Source: Micromussa lordhowensis (Eukaryota > Cnidaria > Anthozoa > Scleractinia > Lobophylliidae). Taken from it: a DNA stretch of 64,000 bases. Shown one piece after another: positions 1 through 6,810 of the stretch. The translations under genes were made by a program, and so were the position numbers. Under the pieces are notes generated by a model. That model saw only the letters and a list, made by a program, of their open reading frames with translations, did not search any database and had not been told where the DNA came from. Positions within the stretch are counted from its first letter, which is position 1, and the number at the start of each line of letters is the position of its first letter. The stretch is from contig CAXHUQ010000965.1 of NCBI GenBank assembly GCA_964020085.1, forward strand, positions 47,501-111,500, in the 5' to 3' direction.

Positions 1-615
1 CCCGGTCTTGCCCGCAATAGTGGACCTTGAAATCTTTTACGTAATCAAACTTAACGCGCGAATTTCAACGTAAGCGCTATCGTTCTTGTAATTTATCTCC
101 GAGACTTTCAGTTTATTCGACACATTAAGCGTGACTGATTGACTTATGAGAAATCTATTATGCGTTCAAAATAAAAGGCGCTCTCTGTTTAGCATATTAT
201 TCTTGTCGAGTAAATAATATTTTTGAGCGGATAGCTTCCAAACATACAAGTCGAAACGTTAATCGTGAAAATGGCTTTGCTTGACCGTAAAGGATATCGA
301 AGCTATTATGTTTTTTACCAGAACTCTCAGCTTTGCTGACGAGAGAGTAAATAAACTCTTAGCTAACTGTTATTGTTTTCCGCTCCGTTAGTCATGCACT
401 GATCTCTACTTTCATATTTGCATATAAACTCCAACGGATAAACCCCATGGGACAGCTCTACTGTTGAAATGACAACAATAGAAGTTCGGAGCGCTTACAC
501 GCGACTAATAATTGAACAACACGTTTTCTTAAGAGACTTTATTGCTTGTTAATAGTGAATACACACAGATTTGAAATACAACTACAACATGTGTATGAGT
601 AAAGTATCAGGAAAT
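1..615 (+). repeat. Left terminal inverted repeat
   Basis: The reverse complement of 3822-4436 matches 1-615 at every position I compared, line by line. The repeat may extend left of the window. On the minus strand it contains an AATAAA at 538-543, suitably placed to polyadenylate the leftward genes, whose last stop codon (615-617) starts at the TIR inner edge. A TATA-like stretch (gcatataaac) lies near 420-429. No ORF of note is present. Confidence 0.95.
538..543 (-). terminator. Polyadenylation signal for the leftward gene pair
   Basis: AATAAA on the minus strand lies 72 bases past the stop codon of the leftward proline-rich ORF and inside the left TIR. It is the nearest canonical signal downstream of that ORF. 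Assignment by position only. Confidence 0.45.
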
Positions 616-1058
616 CAGTCGTCTTCATCGTATTGAGAGTACTTGTAAGGCGAGGTCCTGTGTAAACGTCGAGATCGTCTTGAGGGTCTCCTCGGTTCGT
701 CCAAGTAATTTACAAATTTGACAGACTGGGGGCGTTTACGCTTTCTAACTGGTGACAGCGATTCGACTGTGGGAGGGGGTGTCAAAATTGAAGGAGGAAG
801 GGAAGGTGGTGAGGTAGAGGAAGAGGTTGCCATGGTAGATAAGGCTTGTGGGGCTGTCACTTGGGTTGGTGCTTGAACTGGAGTTGCTGGCATGATTTCT
901 GGTGGTTCTTGATCGGGGTTTGGCGCTGTTGGTAGGCCACCTGTCAGTACATTCGTAGAAATGTGGTTTGACTCTTGGGGTTGGGTGGGTATTGCTTCTT
1001 CTGGTATTAACGATTTGAGCTGTTGTTTATAGTTTAAAAACTTGTTTTGCAACTGCAT
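615..1058 (-). CDS. Proline-rich protein with basic C-terminus, downstream of ATPase
   Basis: This is a 147-residue reading frame starting at ATG 1056-1058. The N-terminus (about residues 1-20) looks helical and rich in Q, L and K. Residues 25-100 are low-complexity P/T/S/Q sequence. Residues about 103-108 are a VRKRKRP-type nuclear-localisation-like cluster, followed by a second arginine-rich stretch and an acidic DEDD end. It lies in exactly the same frame as the upstream ATPase and is separated from it by one TAA and five sense codons. It may therefore be the C-terminal part of a longer protein cut by a nonsense codon, or a separate product. The function is unknown; disorder plus basic clusters would fit a DNA- or virion-associated role, which is inference. 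The stop codon starts at the last base of the TIR. Confidence 0.6.
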   Translation of the reverse strand: MQLQNKFLNYKQQLKSLIPEEAIPTQPQESNHISTNVLTGGLPTAPNPDQEPPEIMPATPVQAPTQVTAPQALSTMATSSSTSPPSLPPSILTPPPTVESLSPVRKRKRPQSVKFVNYLDEPRRPSRRSRRLHRTSPYKYSQYDEDD

Positions 1059-1073
1059 GTACTGCTTCGCTTT

Positions 1074-1982
1074 TTAGTCCTCTCCAAGGTTTGTACGATA
1101 CAGAAGATTATCCATATTATTCTGAATGCGTTGCATCTCCGAAATTGGCGGGGGCACCATCAGAGTTTGTTGTTTGAGGTACTGGAGCAGTTCTTGAGAA
1201 ATTCTATTTTCTTCTATCCCTTCTTGATTAAATTTTTCTTCTCCAGGAAGCACATTTGTTCTCAGCCTACAGTCATCTCGAGTGGTAGTTTTCAAATCGA
1301 TCAAAAGATATCCATAGGGCCTTCTTACCGCTTCTTCATATTGTTTTAGGAAGAAATCGGTACGCCCGGGATACATTTGTTTGGCTAGGGTCAAAACTTG
1401 TAGTTTATCGCGTGGATTTTTGAACAACACCAAGTAATGACTGTTTAAGCTGATGCTTCGGTTGCCTTTGCCTTGATGGAACAGATTTTGCACAATGTAA
1501 ATCACGCTCAGATTTCGGTGATGCGATCCTTTTGTAAACAGGTTCACGATCCGATTATCTTTTCCGGCTTCAATCATCTGATCGTCAAAGACAATTAAAT
1601 TTCGTTTGTTAACACTAAAATAATCATCTTGCTCTAACTCCGTTGGAATTCCCTTGACAAATTCTATATTTGGTATGGCGACTAGCATTTCCATATAGGC
1701 GGGCTGCCACTGTGAGTAACACCACACTATCCTTTCGGGAGGATGATTAATCATTCTGTAAGCCTGTCTTAACAGCGATTGGACCCAGACCGTCTTGCCT
1801 GATCCAGTCATCCCGGCCACCATGCAAGTGAACGGATGTTCAAACTGAAACCGCTGACACTTTTCTTGAGACATCGGTATGACTGGAGCAAAATTGGAAT
1901 TACTGTGTTTGCTGTTCATATGTCTTTGCAAATTATCCTTTCTAGAAAAATCCTTTTGACAAACAGGACAGGGCCAGCTCAT
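1074..1982 (-). CDS. Zinc-finger-fused A32/FtsK-HerA-type packaging ATPase
   Basis: The protein has 302 residues and starts at ATG 1980-1982. Residues 5-26 form a C2H2 zinc finger (C5, C8, H21, H26). The P-loop domain follows, with Walker A GMTGSGKT at 57-64 and Walker B NLIVFDD at 128-134. The segment around 154-166 (SHHRNLSVIYIVQNL) resembles the sensor region of poxvirus A32-like and Polinton packaging ATPases. These enzymes pump viral or element DNA into capsids. The length is within the usual range for this family. All nucleotide-binding motifs are intact. The fused N-terminal finger suggests sequence-specific DNA recognition (inference). It is the first gene of the leftward pair, with a good TATATAAA box upstream. 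The frame continues past the TAA into the proline-rich ORF. Confidence 0.8.
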   Translation of the reverse strand: MSWPCPVCQKDFSRKDNLQRHMNSKHSNSNFAPVIPMSQEKCQRFQFEHPFTCMVAGMTGSGKTVWVQSLLRQAYRMINHPPERIVWCYSQWQPAYMEMLVAIPNIEFVKGIPTELEQDDYFSVNKRNLIVFDDQMIEAGKDNRIVNLFTKGSHHRNLSVIYIVQNLFHQGKGNRSISLNSHYLVLFKNPRDKLQVLTLAKQMYPGRTDFFLKQYEEAVRRPYGYLLIDLKTTTRDDCRLRTNVLPGEEKFNQEGIEENRISQELLQYLKQQTLMVPPPISEMQRIQNNMDNLLYRTNLGED

Positions 1983-2036
1983 GTCAACTCACTGAAAGCC
2001 TAGCGCAAACTGACAAAATGTGTATAATGTTCCACA

Positions 2037-2044
2037 TTTATATA
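2037..2044 (-). promoter_or_regulatory. TATA box for the leftward ATPase gene
   Basis: TATATAAA on the minus strand lies 55 bases upstream of the ATPase ATG, leaving room for a start site and a short leader. It is the only strong TATA match between the divergent genes. Promoter activity is inferred from position and consensus. Confidence 0.5.
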
Positions 2045-2069
2045 GGCTTCAACCACCACAGTTCTATTA

Positions 2070-2456
2070 TTGTCCCTCCACCCCTACTCCTCCTCCTCCT
2101 CCTCCTCCTCTTCCTCCTCCTCAATTCTATTGTTTTCCCTCCTCCTCCTCCTCCTCCTCCTCCTCCTCCTCCTCCTCCTCCTCCTCCTCCTCCTCCACAA
2201 TTCTATTTTTTCCCTCTTCCTTCTCCTCCTCCTCCTCCTCCTCCTCCTCCACAATTCTATTTTTTCCCTCCTCCTCCTCCTCCTCCTCCTCCTCCTCCTC
2301 AATTCTATTGTTTTCCCTCCTCCTCTGCCTCCTCCTCCTGCTCCTGCTCCTCCTCCTCCTCCTCCTCCTCCTCCTCCTCCTCCTCCACAATTCTATTTTT
2401 TCCCTCTTCCTTCTCCTCCTCCTCCTCAATTCTATTGTTTTCTCTCCTCCGCGATA
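2070..2456. repeat. Compound (CTC)n polypyrimidine tract with repeated spacer
   Basis: Long runs of CTC/TCC trinucleotides on the plus strand are interrupted about six times by a nearly constant spacer of the form aattctattNttttccctc. The spacer occurs near 2118, 2195, 2251, 2299, 2384 and 2426, with degenerate versions near 2058 and 2472. The tract lies in the centre of the element between the divergent gene pairs, where promoters or a replication signal would be expected. Homopurine-homopyrimidine mirror sequence of this length can form triplex (H-DNA) structures. The Pro-, Ser-, Leu-, Arg- and Glu-rich ORFs read through it in several frames are repeat translations, not genes. Confidence 0.9.
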
Positions 2457-2523
2457 ATTAAACTACCACCACCACAATTCTTTAAAACACCGTAAACGTG
2501 TGCCTCTAGTTCAGTCTACAATT

Positions 2524-2850
2524 ATGGCTCGGGTAGTAAGGAACAACCGTGGTTTTCTTCAACTGTTAGCCCGCGGTCCTACCCATCAATGCGAGTTTCT
2601 ATTAAGGACTGCCACTCCACAACAAGTTCACGCATTAGTTCAAGTTTTACACAATGTGCTCAAGGGATACATCCCCTTTCCCGAAGAAAACAGGCAGAAA
2701 TTGCTTCCCTATAAGGATGTTCTAATTAGTCTCGCAGAACCGAATGTTCCCTGCAAGAAGAAAAAGCAGATTCTTCTGCAAGAGGGTGGTGGATTTATCC
2801 AAGACTTGTTGCCCCCGGTTATAAGTAGCTTGGGATTTCTTCTGCTATAA
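2524..2850 (+). CDS. Small GGG-hydrophobic-tail protein (adenovirus pX-like family of animal Polintons/adintoviruses)
   Basis: The protein has 108 residues from ATG 2524, which has A at -3 and G at +4. The frame can be extended to 2500 only by using a GTG, so the ATG is preferred. Residues 22-85 look helical, with an LPYKDVLISLAE segment at 61-72 and a lysine cluster CKKKKQ at 77-82. These are followed by GGG (88-90) and a hydrophobic C-terminal tail ending LGFLLL. I recall this layout (YK..L..LA, KKK, GGG, hydrophobic tail) from short proteins of animal Polinton/adintovirus elements that have been compared with adenovirus core protein X; that link is remembered, not tested. A DNA-condensing or membrane-active role is inference. 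It is the first gene of the rightward pair, 62 bases before the next start. Confidence 0.65.
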   Translation: MARVVRNNRGFLQLLARGPTHQCEFLLRTATPQQVHALVQVLHNVLKGYIPFPEENRQKLLPYKDVLISLAEPNVPCKKKKQILLQEGGGFIQDLLPPVISSLGFLLL

Positions 2851-2912
2851 ATGCAATAACCCTTAATGAGTTCAATCATTTCACATCTTCTTTCGACGAG
2901 TGCGGTTCGGGC

Positions 2913-3734
2913 ATGAAGCGAAAGGTACATTGGGATGATGAAGAAAATGGAGAAGGCGAAATGGAGCCTTTTGAGGAAGCAGCCGAAACAGATGTCTCTG
3001 AAGATGAGCAGAGCGATGACGAAGAACCACGAATTAAAGATGTGTTAGAGAATCTCTCTCAAACCGTTTCCAGAAAACGCGCTTCTGACTTGCTACACAG
3101 TATGGCTGCTTCCAAAGATATTCTGTTTTGGACTCCACGTGGGCAACTACTTCGAAAAAATCGCATAATTCCCGTAACAAACATCGCTGAGTTGGTGGAA
3201 TACGTATTGCTCCCTCATAACGAGGAGGTAATCAAACCCAGAGCGCTTAATACTTTCCTGGATGGTCTGGCAGAGTTAGGAGTTGACAAGCGTTTAATAA
3301 AGAACAAGAAAATTTTGAGCGATTTACTAGAAAAAGAAAAGGTTATTACAGAGAACGAAGGCGAAAGTGGTGATGACAGTGACCGTAGCGATAGCAGCGA
3401 CAGTAGTGCGGAAGAGGAAAGTCAATCTGAAAGCAATGATGCAGAAAGTGACAGCGAGTCTCACCAAGAGGGAATCATTCAAAACGAGTCTTCGAAACCA
3501 TGTCACCATTGTCAAAACTGGAATGTGTCCGTAACTGCGGTGGTAAAGTGTCCCAGATGTCTTTGGCACGCTAATTTTACTATTTGTCCCATTTGTGGTT
3601 ACGACATTCCGCTTGATAGCGAACATATAAAAGAAGCCTTTGCTCGTTGTAATGACTGCGGTGCAATGAGTCACGAAAACATGAAAACATCGAAAGTGAA
3701 GTTATATTTTCCCGCGAGTGACGATAAAAACTGA
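2913..3734 (+). CDS. Acidic protein with conserved helical domain and two C-terminal zinc ribbons
   Basis: The protein has 273 residues from ATG 2913. Residues 8-40 are strongly acidic. Residues 52-140 form a predicted helical domain with the pattern W..RGQL...IPVTN...LVEY, like a protein I recall next to the GGG-tail gene in cnidarian Polinton-like elements. Residues 148-185 are a second Ser/Asp/Glu-rich linker. The C-terminus holds four CxxC knuckles (C197/C200, C213/C216, C225/C228, C246/C249), enough for two zinc ribbons. The biochemical function is unknown; a nucleic-acid-binding or regulatory role is inferred from the zinc ribbons. An AATAAA follows the stop at 3758-3763. The frame is intact, with no sign of decay. 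Confidence 0.7.
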   Translation: MKRKVHWDDEENGEGEMEPFEEAAETDVSEDEQSDDEEPRIKDVLENLSQTVSRKRASDLLHSMAASKDILFWTPRGQLLRKNRIIPVTNIAELVEYVLLPHNEEVIKPRALNTFLDGLAELGVDKRLIKNKKILSDLLEKEKVITENEGESGDDSDRSDSSDSSAEEESQSESNDAESDSESHQEGIIQNESSKPCHHCQNWNVSVTAVVKCPRCLWHANFTICPICGYDIPLDSEHIKEAFARCNDCGAMSHENMKTSKVKLYFPASDDKN

Positions 3735-3757
3735 TTTTGTTATATTGTTATTATTTA

Positions 3758-3763
3758 AATAAA
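3758..3763 (+). terminator. Polyadenylation signal for the rightward gene pair
   Basis: AATAAA lies about 24 bases after the TGA of the acidic zinc-ribbon gene and is followed by a T/G-rich stretch (gttgtttg, tgtattgtttt). This matches a standard cleavage and polyadenylation layout. Confidence 0.6.
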
Positions 3764-3821
3764 GTTGTTTGAAACTTGCGTGTATTGTTTTAGCTCGGCG
3801 ATTGCAAATGATTGCATCCTA

Positions 3822-4436
3822 ATTTCCTGATACTTTACTCATACACATGTTGTAGTTGTATTTCAAATCTGTGTGTATTCACTATTAACAAGCAATAAAG
3901 TCTCTTAAGAAAACGTGTTGTTCAATTATTAGTCGCGTGTAAGCGCTCCGAACTTCTATTGTTGTCATTTCAACAGTAGAGCTGTCCCATGGGGTTTATC
4001 CGTTGGAGTTTATATGCAAATATGAAAGTAGAGATCAGTGCATGACTAACGGAGCGGAAAACAATAACAGTTAGCTAAGAGTTTATTTACTCTCTCGTCA
4101 GCAAAGCTGAGAGTTCTGGTAAAAAACATAATAGCTTCGATATCCTTTACGGTCAAGCAAAGCCATTTTCACGATTAACGTTTCGACTTGTATGTTTGGA
4201 AGCTATCCGCTCAAAAATATTATTTACTCGACAAGAATAATATGCTAAACAGAGAGCGCCTTTTATTTTGAACGCATAATAGATTTCTCATAAGTCAATC
4301 AGTCACGCTTAATGTGTCGAATAAACTGAAAGTCTCGGAGATAAATTACAAGAACGATAGCGCTTACGTTGAAATTCGCGCGTTAAGTTTGATTACGTAA
4401 AAGATTTCAAGGTCCACTATTGCGGGCAAGACCGGG
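3822..4436 (-). repeat. Right terminal inverted repeat
   Basis: This is the inverted copy of 1-615, with the same length and no mismatch seen. The inner edge starts about 87 bases after the stop codon of the rightward acidic gene. The AATAAA of the left copy is mirrored here at 3894-3899, but the rightward genes have their own signal before the TIR at 3758-3763. Beyond 4436 the two flanks cannot be compared because the left flank lies outside the window. Confidence 0.95.
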
Positions 4437-4877
4437 CAAGCTAATTGTCTGTATTGTACTAGAGCGACGCTTATTAGTATGGAGGAACCCATTTTTACCT
4501 AGCTAGCTAGACACTTCATTAGTATGGAGGAACCCAAGGTTATAACAATAGATGATGTCATTGACTCGACCGTTATGCATATTAATAAAGGGAACCCACT
4601 TTTTGCGAGGGAATCCAGAGGGAACCCACGCGGAACTCAAGGGGAACCCAGTAATCCGGATAATTCTGACCTTCTATAACTACTGATATAAACAATTGAA
4701 TTTTTTTGCTTCTTATGGAGTGAGGTATCGGTGTGATCTGAGATCGTAAATGAAATATTCCTCGTTTACCCATCAAAGCTCCTTTGAATACGAGGTTTAA
4801 GTTGTATTTTTGAGACTGGAATAAAATTTCTCGCATTGCAAGTTGGCCATGGGAACTATTTAAAAATTAATACAAAC
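4437..4877. other. Element flank with short direct repeats, no convincing gene
   Basis: A 19-base direct repeat (attagtatggaggaaccca) occurs at 4473-4491 and 4518-4536. It is followed by a cluster of gggaaccca-type motifs at 4590-4598, 4620-4628 and 4642-4650, plus a variant at 4609-4617. An 84-codon leftward frame at 4582-4836 has no recognisable domain and is composed largely of these repeats and AT-rich sequence, so I do not call it a gene. The stretch lies downstream of the leftward coiled-coil gene exons and may be its intron or 3' region. Confidence 0.6.
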
Positions 4878-4974
4878 CTTCCATTTCTAAGTCTGTCCAA
4901 GGGCAATTTTCAGCACCATGCTCTTTCCTTAAAATGTCTTTAACTTTGTTAAAAATCTGCTGGTTTCTTTCCGA
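4878..4974 (-). CDS. Putative internal exon of the leftward coiled-coil gene
   Basis: On the minus strand a good acceptor (...atagcccgcag) precedes 4974, and a donor gtttgt follows 4878. The 97-base segment is open in only one phase (phase 0), reading SERNQQIFNKVKDIL and onward to WTDLEME. This looks like normal coding sequence: charged and amphipathic, with a Trp-Thr-Asp motif. It is probably a later exon of the gene whose first exon lies at 6293-6522, but the exon 2 donor I can see does not bring the right phase. An additional exon or another donor would be needed. Confidence 0.4.
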
Positions 4975-5581
4975 CTGCGGGCTATGTATAATAAACAGAA
5001 AATAGACACAACATCAGGTCTCACATAATTTGTGATTACATGATGTACATGGTCCTGTTGACAGACGGGTATTTCCCAGGCTCCGGGTATTATCTACATC
5101 ACTGCCTTATTATAGAAGATAAATGTTTCATGAAATTAACAGAAATTATTGAAATTTGCGTTTTATGTATACTAAATCACTTCAATTTACACAAGAGTTT
5201 ATTTCCCACAGAAGGGATTGGAATTTCCTGGGGGTGGAGGGTACTGTAAGACCAAATAATTTAAAGAAATATATGAAGCTTAATTGGAATTTCCAGAGGG
5301 GTGGGGGTCTTAGAAAATATCCCTTCTGTGGGGGAGGTATGGATATTTTCTGGAATTGCACAATAGGAAAAAATACAAGAGTACTTACAGAGAACATTCA
5401 ACACGTATACAGACATGCACATAATATTTTGTGTTGTTCCAGTGAAATGTCCATACCTTTCCCAGATATTTTTTGTCTTTGGTTTGGCATCACCCGCCCC
5501 TTTTAAATACCCACTATTCCTTCTGAGGGGTAGGTTTGGTTATTTTCTGGAAGGACACATTGTAAAGAGCAGTGTACATAC
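4975..5581. repeat. Intronic stretch with degenerate G-rich minisatellite-like copies
   Basis: No gene is supported here. A degenerate motif of about 45 bases occurs at about 5324-5370 and again at about 5517-5562 (ccttctg-gggg-aggt-tattttctggaa-cacat pattern). Partial copies with ggaatttcc and gggggtgg lie at 5212-5245 and 5285-5312, and an inverted partial copy lies near 5446-5480. It probably falls in an intron of the leftward gene. Confidence 0.4.
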
Positions 5582-5652
5582 TCATCTTCGACATTGAACC
5601 CTTGTGACATTTTCTTTTCCACCAACTTCTTATAGATGAAGCGAAACCGTTT
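5582..5652 (-). CDS. Putative exon 2 of the leftward coiled-coil gene
   Basis: A strong acceptor on the minus strand (cttttccctcatatctccttgcag) places the exon start at 5652. The frame that follows (KRFRFIYKKLVEKKMSQGF...) is basic and amphipathic and joins exon 1 in phase 0, exactly as required. The 3' end is uncertain. A GTATGT donor would end the exon at 5582, while the open frame itself runs to a stop at about 5503. If the GTATGT donor is used, the next exon at 4878-4974 is out of phase, so at least one detail of the model is incomplete. Confidence 0.45.
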
Positions 5653-6292
5653 CTGCAAGGAGATATGAGGGAAAAGAACTAACTCAATGAAGAATATCAA
5701 TAGTTACAGCTCATCAATAATTTTTTGGGCATGACCAGTTGGTCTAAACATGTGATGTAGCCAAAATTGAGGAATAACAGATATCCCTCAAGCATCAAGC
5801 AATATCTCCATCATTTATTTTGTCCAATTTTCTACTTTGTGTTTGCCATTTAGTTTTTAAGTGATCAATATTTGAATTAAGTTTTATTTCTATTTACAAA
5901 AGTTGGCATATTATATCTGATACAATATACAGGAATATTGTTATATAATGGCTGGAGAGCTTAGCAAGCTCTGCTGAGCTTTTATAAGATCCCCATATGC
6001 TAAAGACTGTAACTAAAATATAGGAGATGGATAATGCTTCACGGTTTGAAGTTTCGAGTGAAGCCCTATCAATTGAAAATGGCCTTGTCTTCTTCATAAA
6101 GAATACTTCACTTGATAGCCTCCATTTGGATGTTAAACATGCGTAAATTCTCAAAGATCACAGTTTAATTTATGAAAACTTCACACTTCTTGGCGGAGTC
6201 TTTTAAGACACGTTTGAAACCAGAAAACATTCTTGATATCATATAATGAACCGAACGATTTCTGAAAGAAATGTAAAACAGTTCTACTCACC
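5653..6292. other. Intron 1 of the leftward gene
   Basis: This lies between the GTGAGT donor after 6292 and the cttgcag acceptor before 5652 (minus strand). It is AT-rich. An 86-codon leftward frame at 5894-6154 has no recognisable features. I see no repeat or RNA gene in it. Confidence 0.45.
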
Positions 6293-6522
6293 CTTAGTTC
6301 AGCTGGAATTTCTAAGGTTGAACTCCGGCGAGAAATTCGGGAACCGCAACGGTTTTGCTTCTCCTTCTTTTGTAGTTCGATTCTTAACCTTTCGTTCTCC
6401 TGCTGGAGGCTCCTGTTGGCGTCCTCGAGTTTCTTTTGGCTCTCTACAATAGAATCAATTTTACCGCTCATCCTTTCCATGAGAAGAAGCTGTCGCTCTT
6501 GCTGGGCACTGGAAGTAGTCAT
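6293..6522 (-). CDS. Exon 1 of a leftward gene encoding a coiled-coil N-terminus
   Basis: I chose the ATG at 6520-6522 because it has A at -3; an upstream in-frame ATG at 6588 would add 22 residues without obvious merit. The exon encodes about 77 residues (the final codon is completed at 6292). Residues 8-60 are a heptad-like coiled coil (QERQLLLMERM, KKLEDANRSLQQENERL, then KKEKQ), followed by a Ser/Arg-rich segment. A consensus donor (GTGAGT, minus strand 6291-6286) ends the exon, and the continued frame beyond it is not coding-like. The gene is head-to-head with the transposase gene, with start codons 288 bases apart. It may be a partner gene of that element or an unrelated host gene; the product is unrecognised. 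Confidence 0.55.
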
Positions 6523-6810
6523 CGTTGTGTAAACGGTACGTTCAAGTAGAATGAAGCGGGCGAATAATGATCGTAATAAACACGACAAGAAACGAAACTA
6601 CAGTGTAGACTGCAACCTTGAAAACGACGCCAACGCAAATAATCGCGCGCTATGGTCTAGTTCTCACCATCTGATTGGTTTGCCATTGAACACGGACGAA
6701 TAGAATAGTGAGATTATATGACGTAAAATGCAAATTAGTTCTGAATCTTCTGAAACCATAATATTTTGCCAAACATTCAAGGAATCGACCCGAAATGAAA
6801 ACAAAGCAAA
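6523..6810. promoter_or_regulatory. Candidate bidirectional promoter
   Basis: This is the 288-base gap between the two divergent start codons. It contains an inverted CCAAT box (ATTGG at 6674-6678) and a CRE-like TGACGTAA at 6719-6726, and no obvious paired TATA boxes. A short upstream ORF begins at ATG 6795 and overlaps the transposase start in another frame, ending at about 6830, which could dampen translation. Promoter function is inferred from layout. Confidence 0.4.

Larger units (their letters stand above)
1..4436. mobile_element. Minimal Polinton/adintovirus-like element with perfect long TIRs
   Basis: The element is bounded by inverted repeats at 1-615 and 3822-4436 and encloses two divergent gene pairs around a polypyrimidine tract. 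The ATPase, the small GGG-tail protein and the CxxC acidic protein are kinds of protein that I recall from animal Polinton/adintovirus-type elements. Seen directly: no family-B DNA polymerase, retroviral-type integrase, cysteine protease, or major or minor capsid gene fits in the 3.2 kb of unique sequence. The element is therefore much smaller than the usual 15-25 kb Polinton. Identical TIRs suggest a young insertion or continuing TIR homogenisation. The left edge coincides with the window start, so the true terminus and target duplication cannot be seen. On the right the sequence gggcaag recurs just beyond 4436, so the terminus could lie a few bases further out. Confidence 0.75.

Noticed and set aside
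2018..2495. Overlapping proline-, serine-, leucine-, arginine- and glutamate-rich ORFs on both strands
   Set aside because: They are frame translations of the (CTC)n tract, with no other sequence content and no plausible start context.
2500..2523. Upstream extension of the GGG-tail protein to 2500
   Set aside because: It would need a GTG start. The ATG at 2524 has a strong context and the extra residues show no conservation-like features.
3327..3674. 115-codon leftward ORF
   Set aside because: Antisense shadow of the intact acidic zinc-ribbon gene.
4582..4836. 84-codon leftward ORF beside the element
   Set aside because: No domain, and partly composed of the gggaaccca repeats. It has no splice link in phase with the neighbouring exon.
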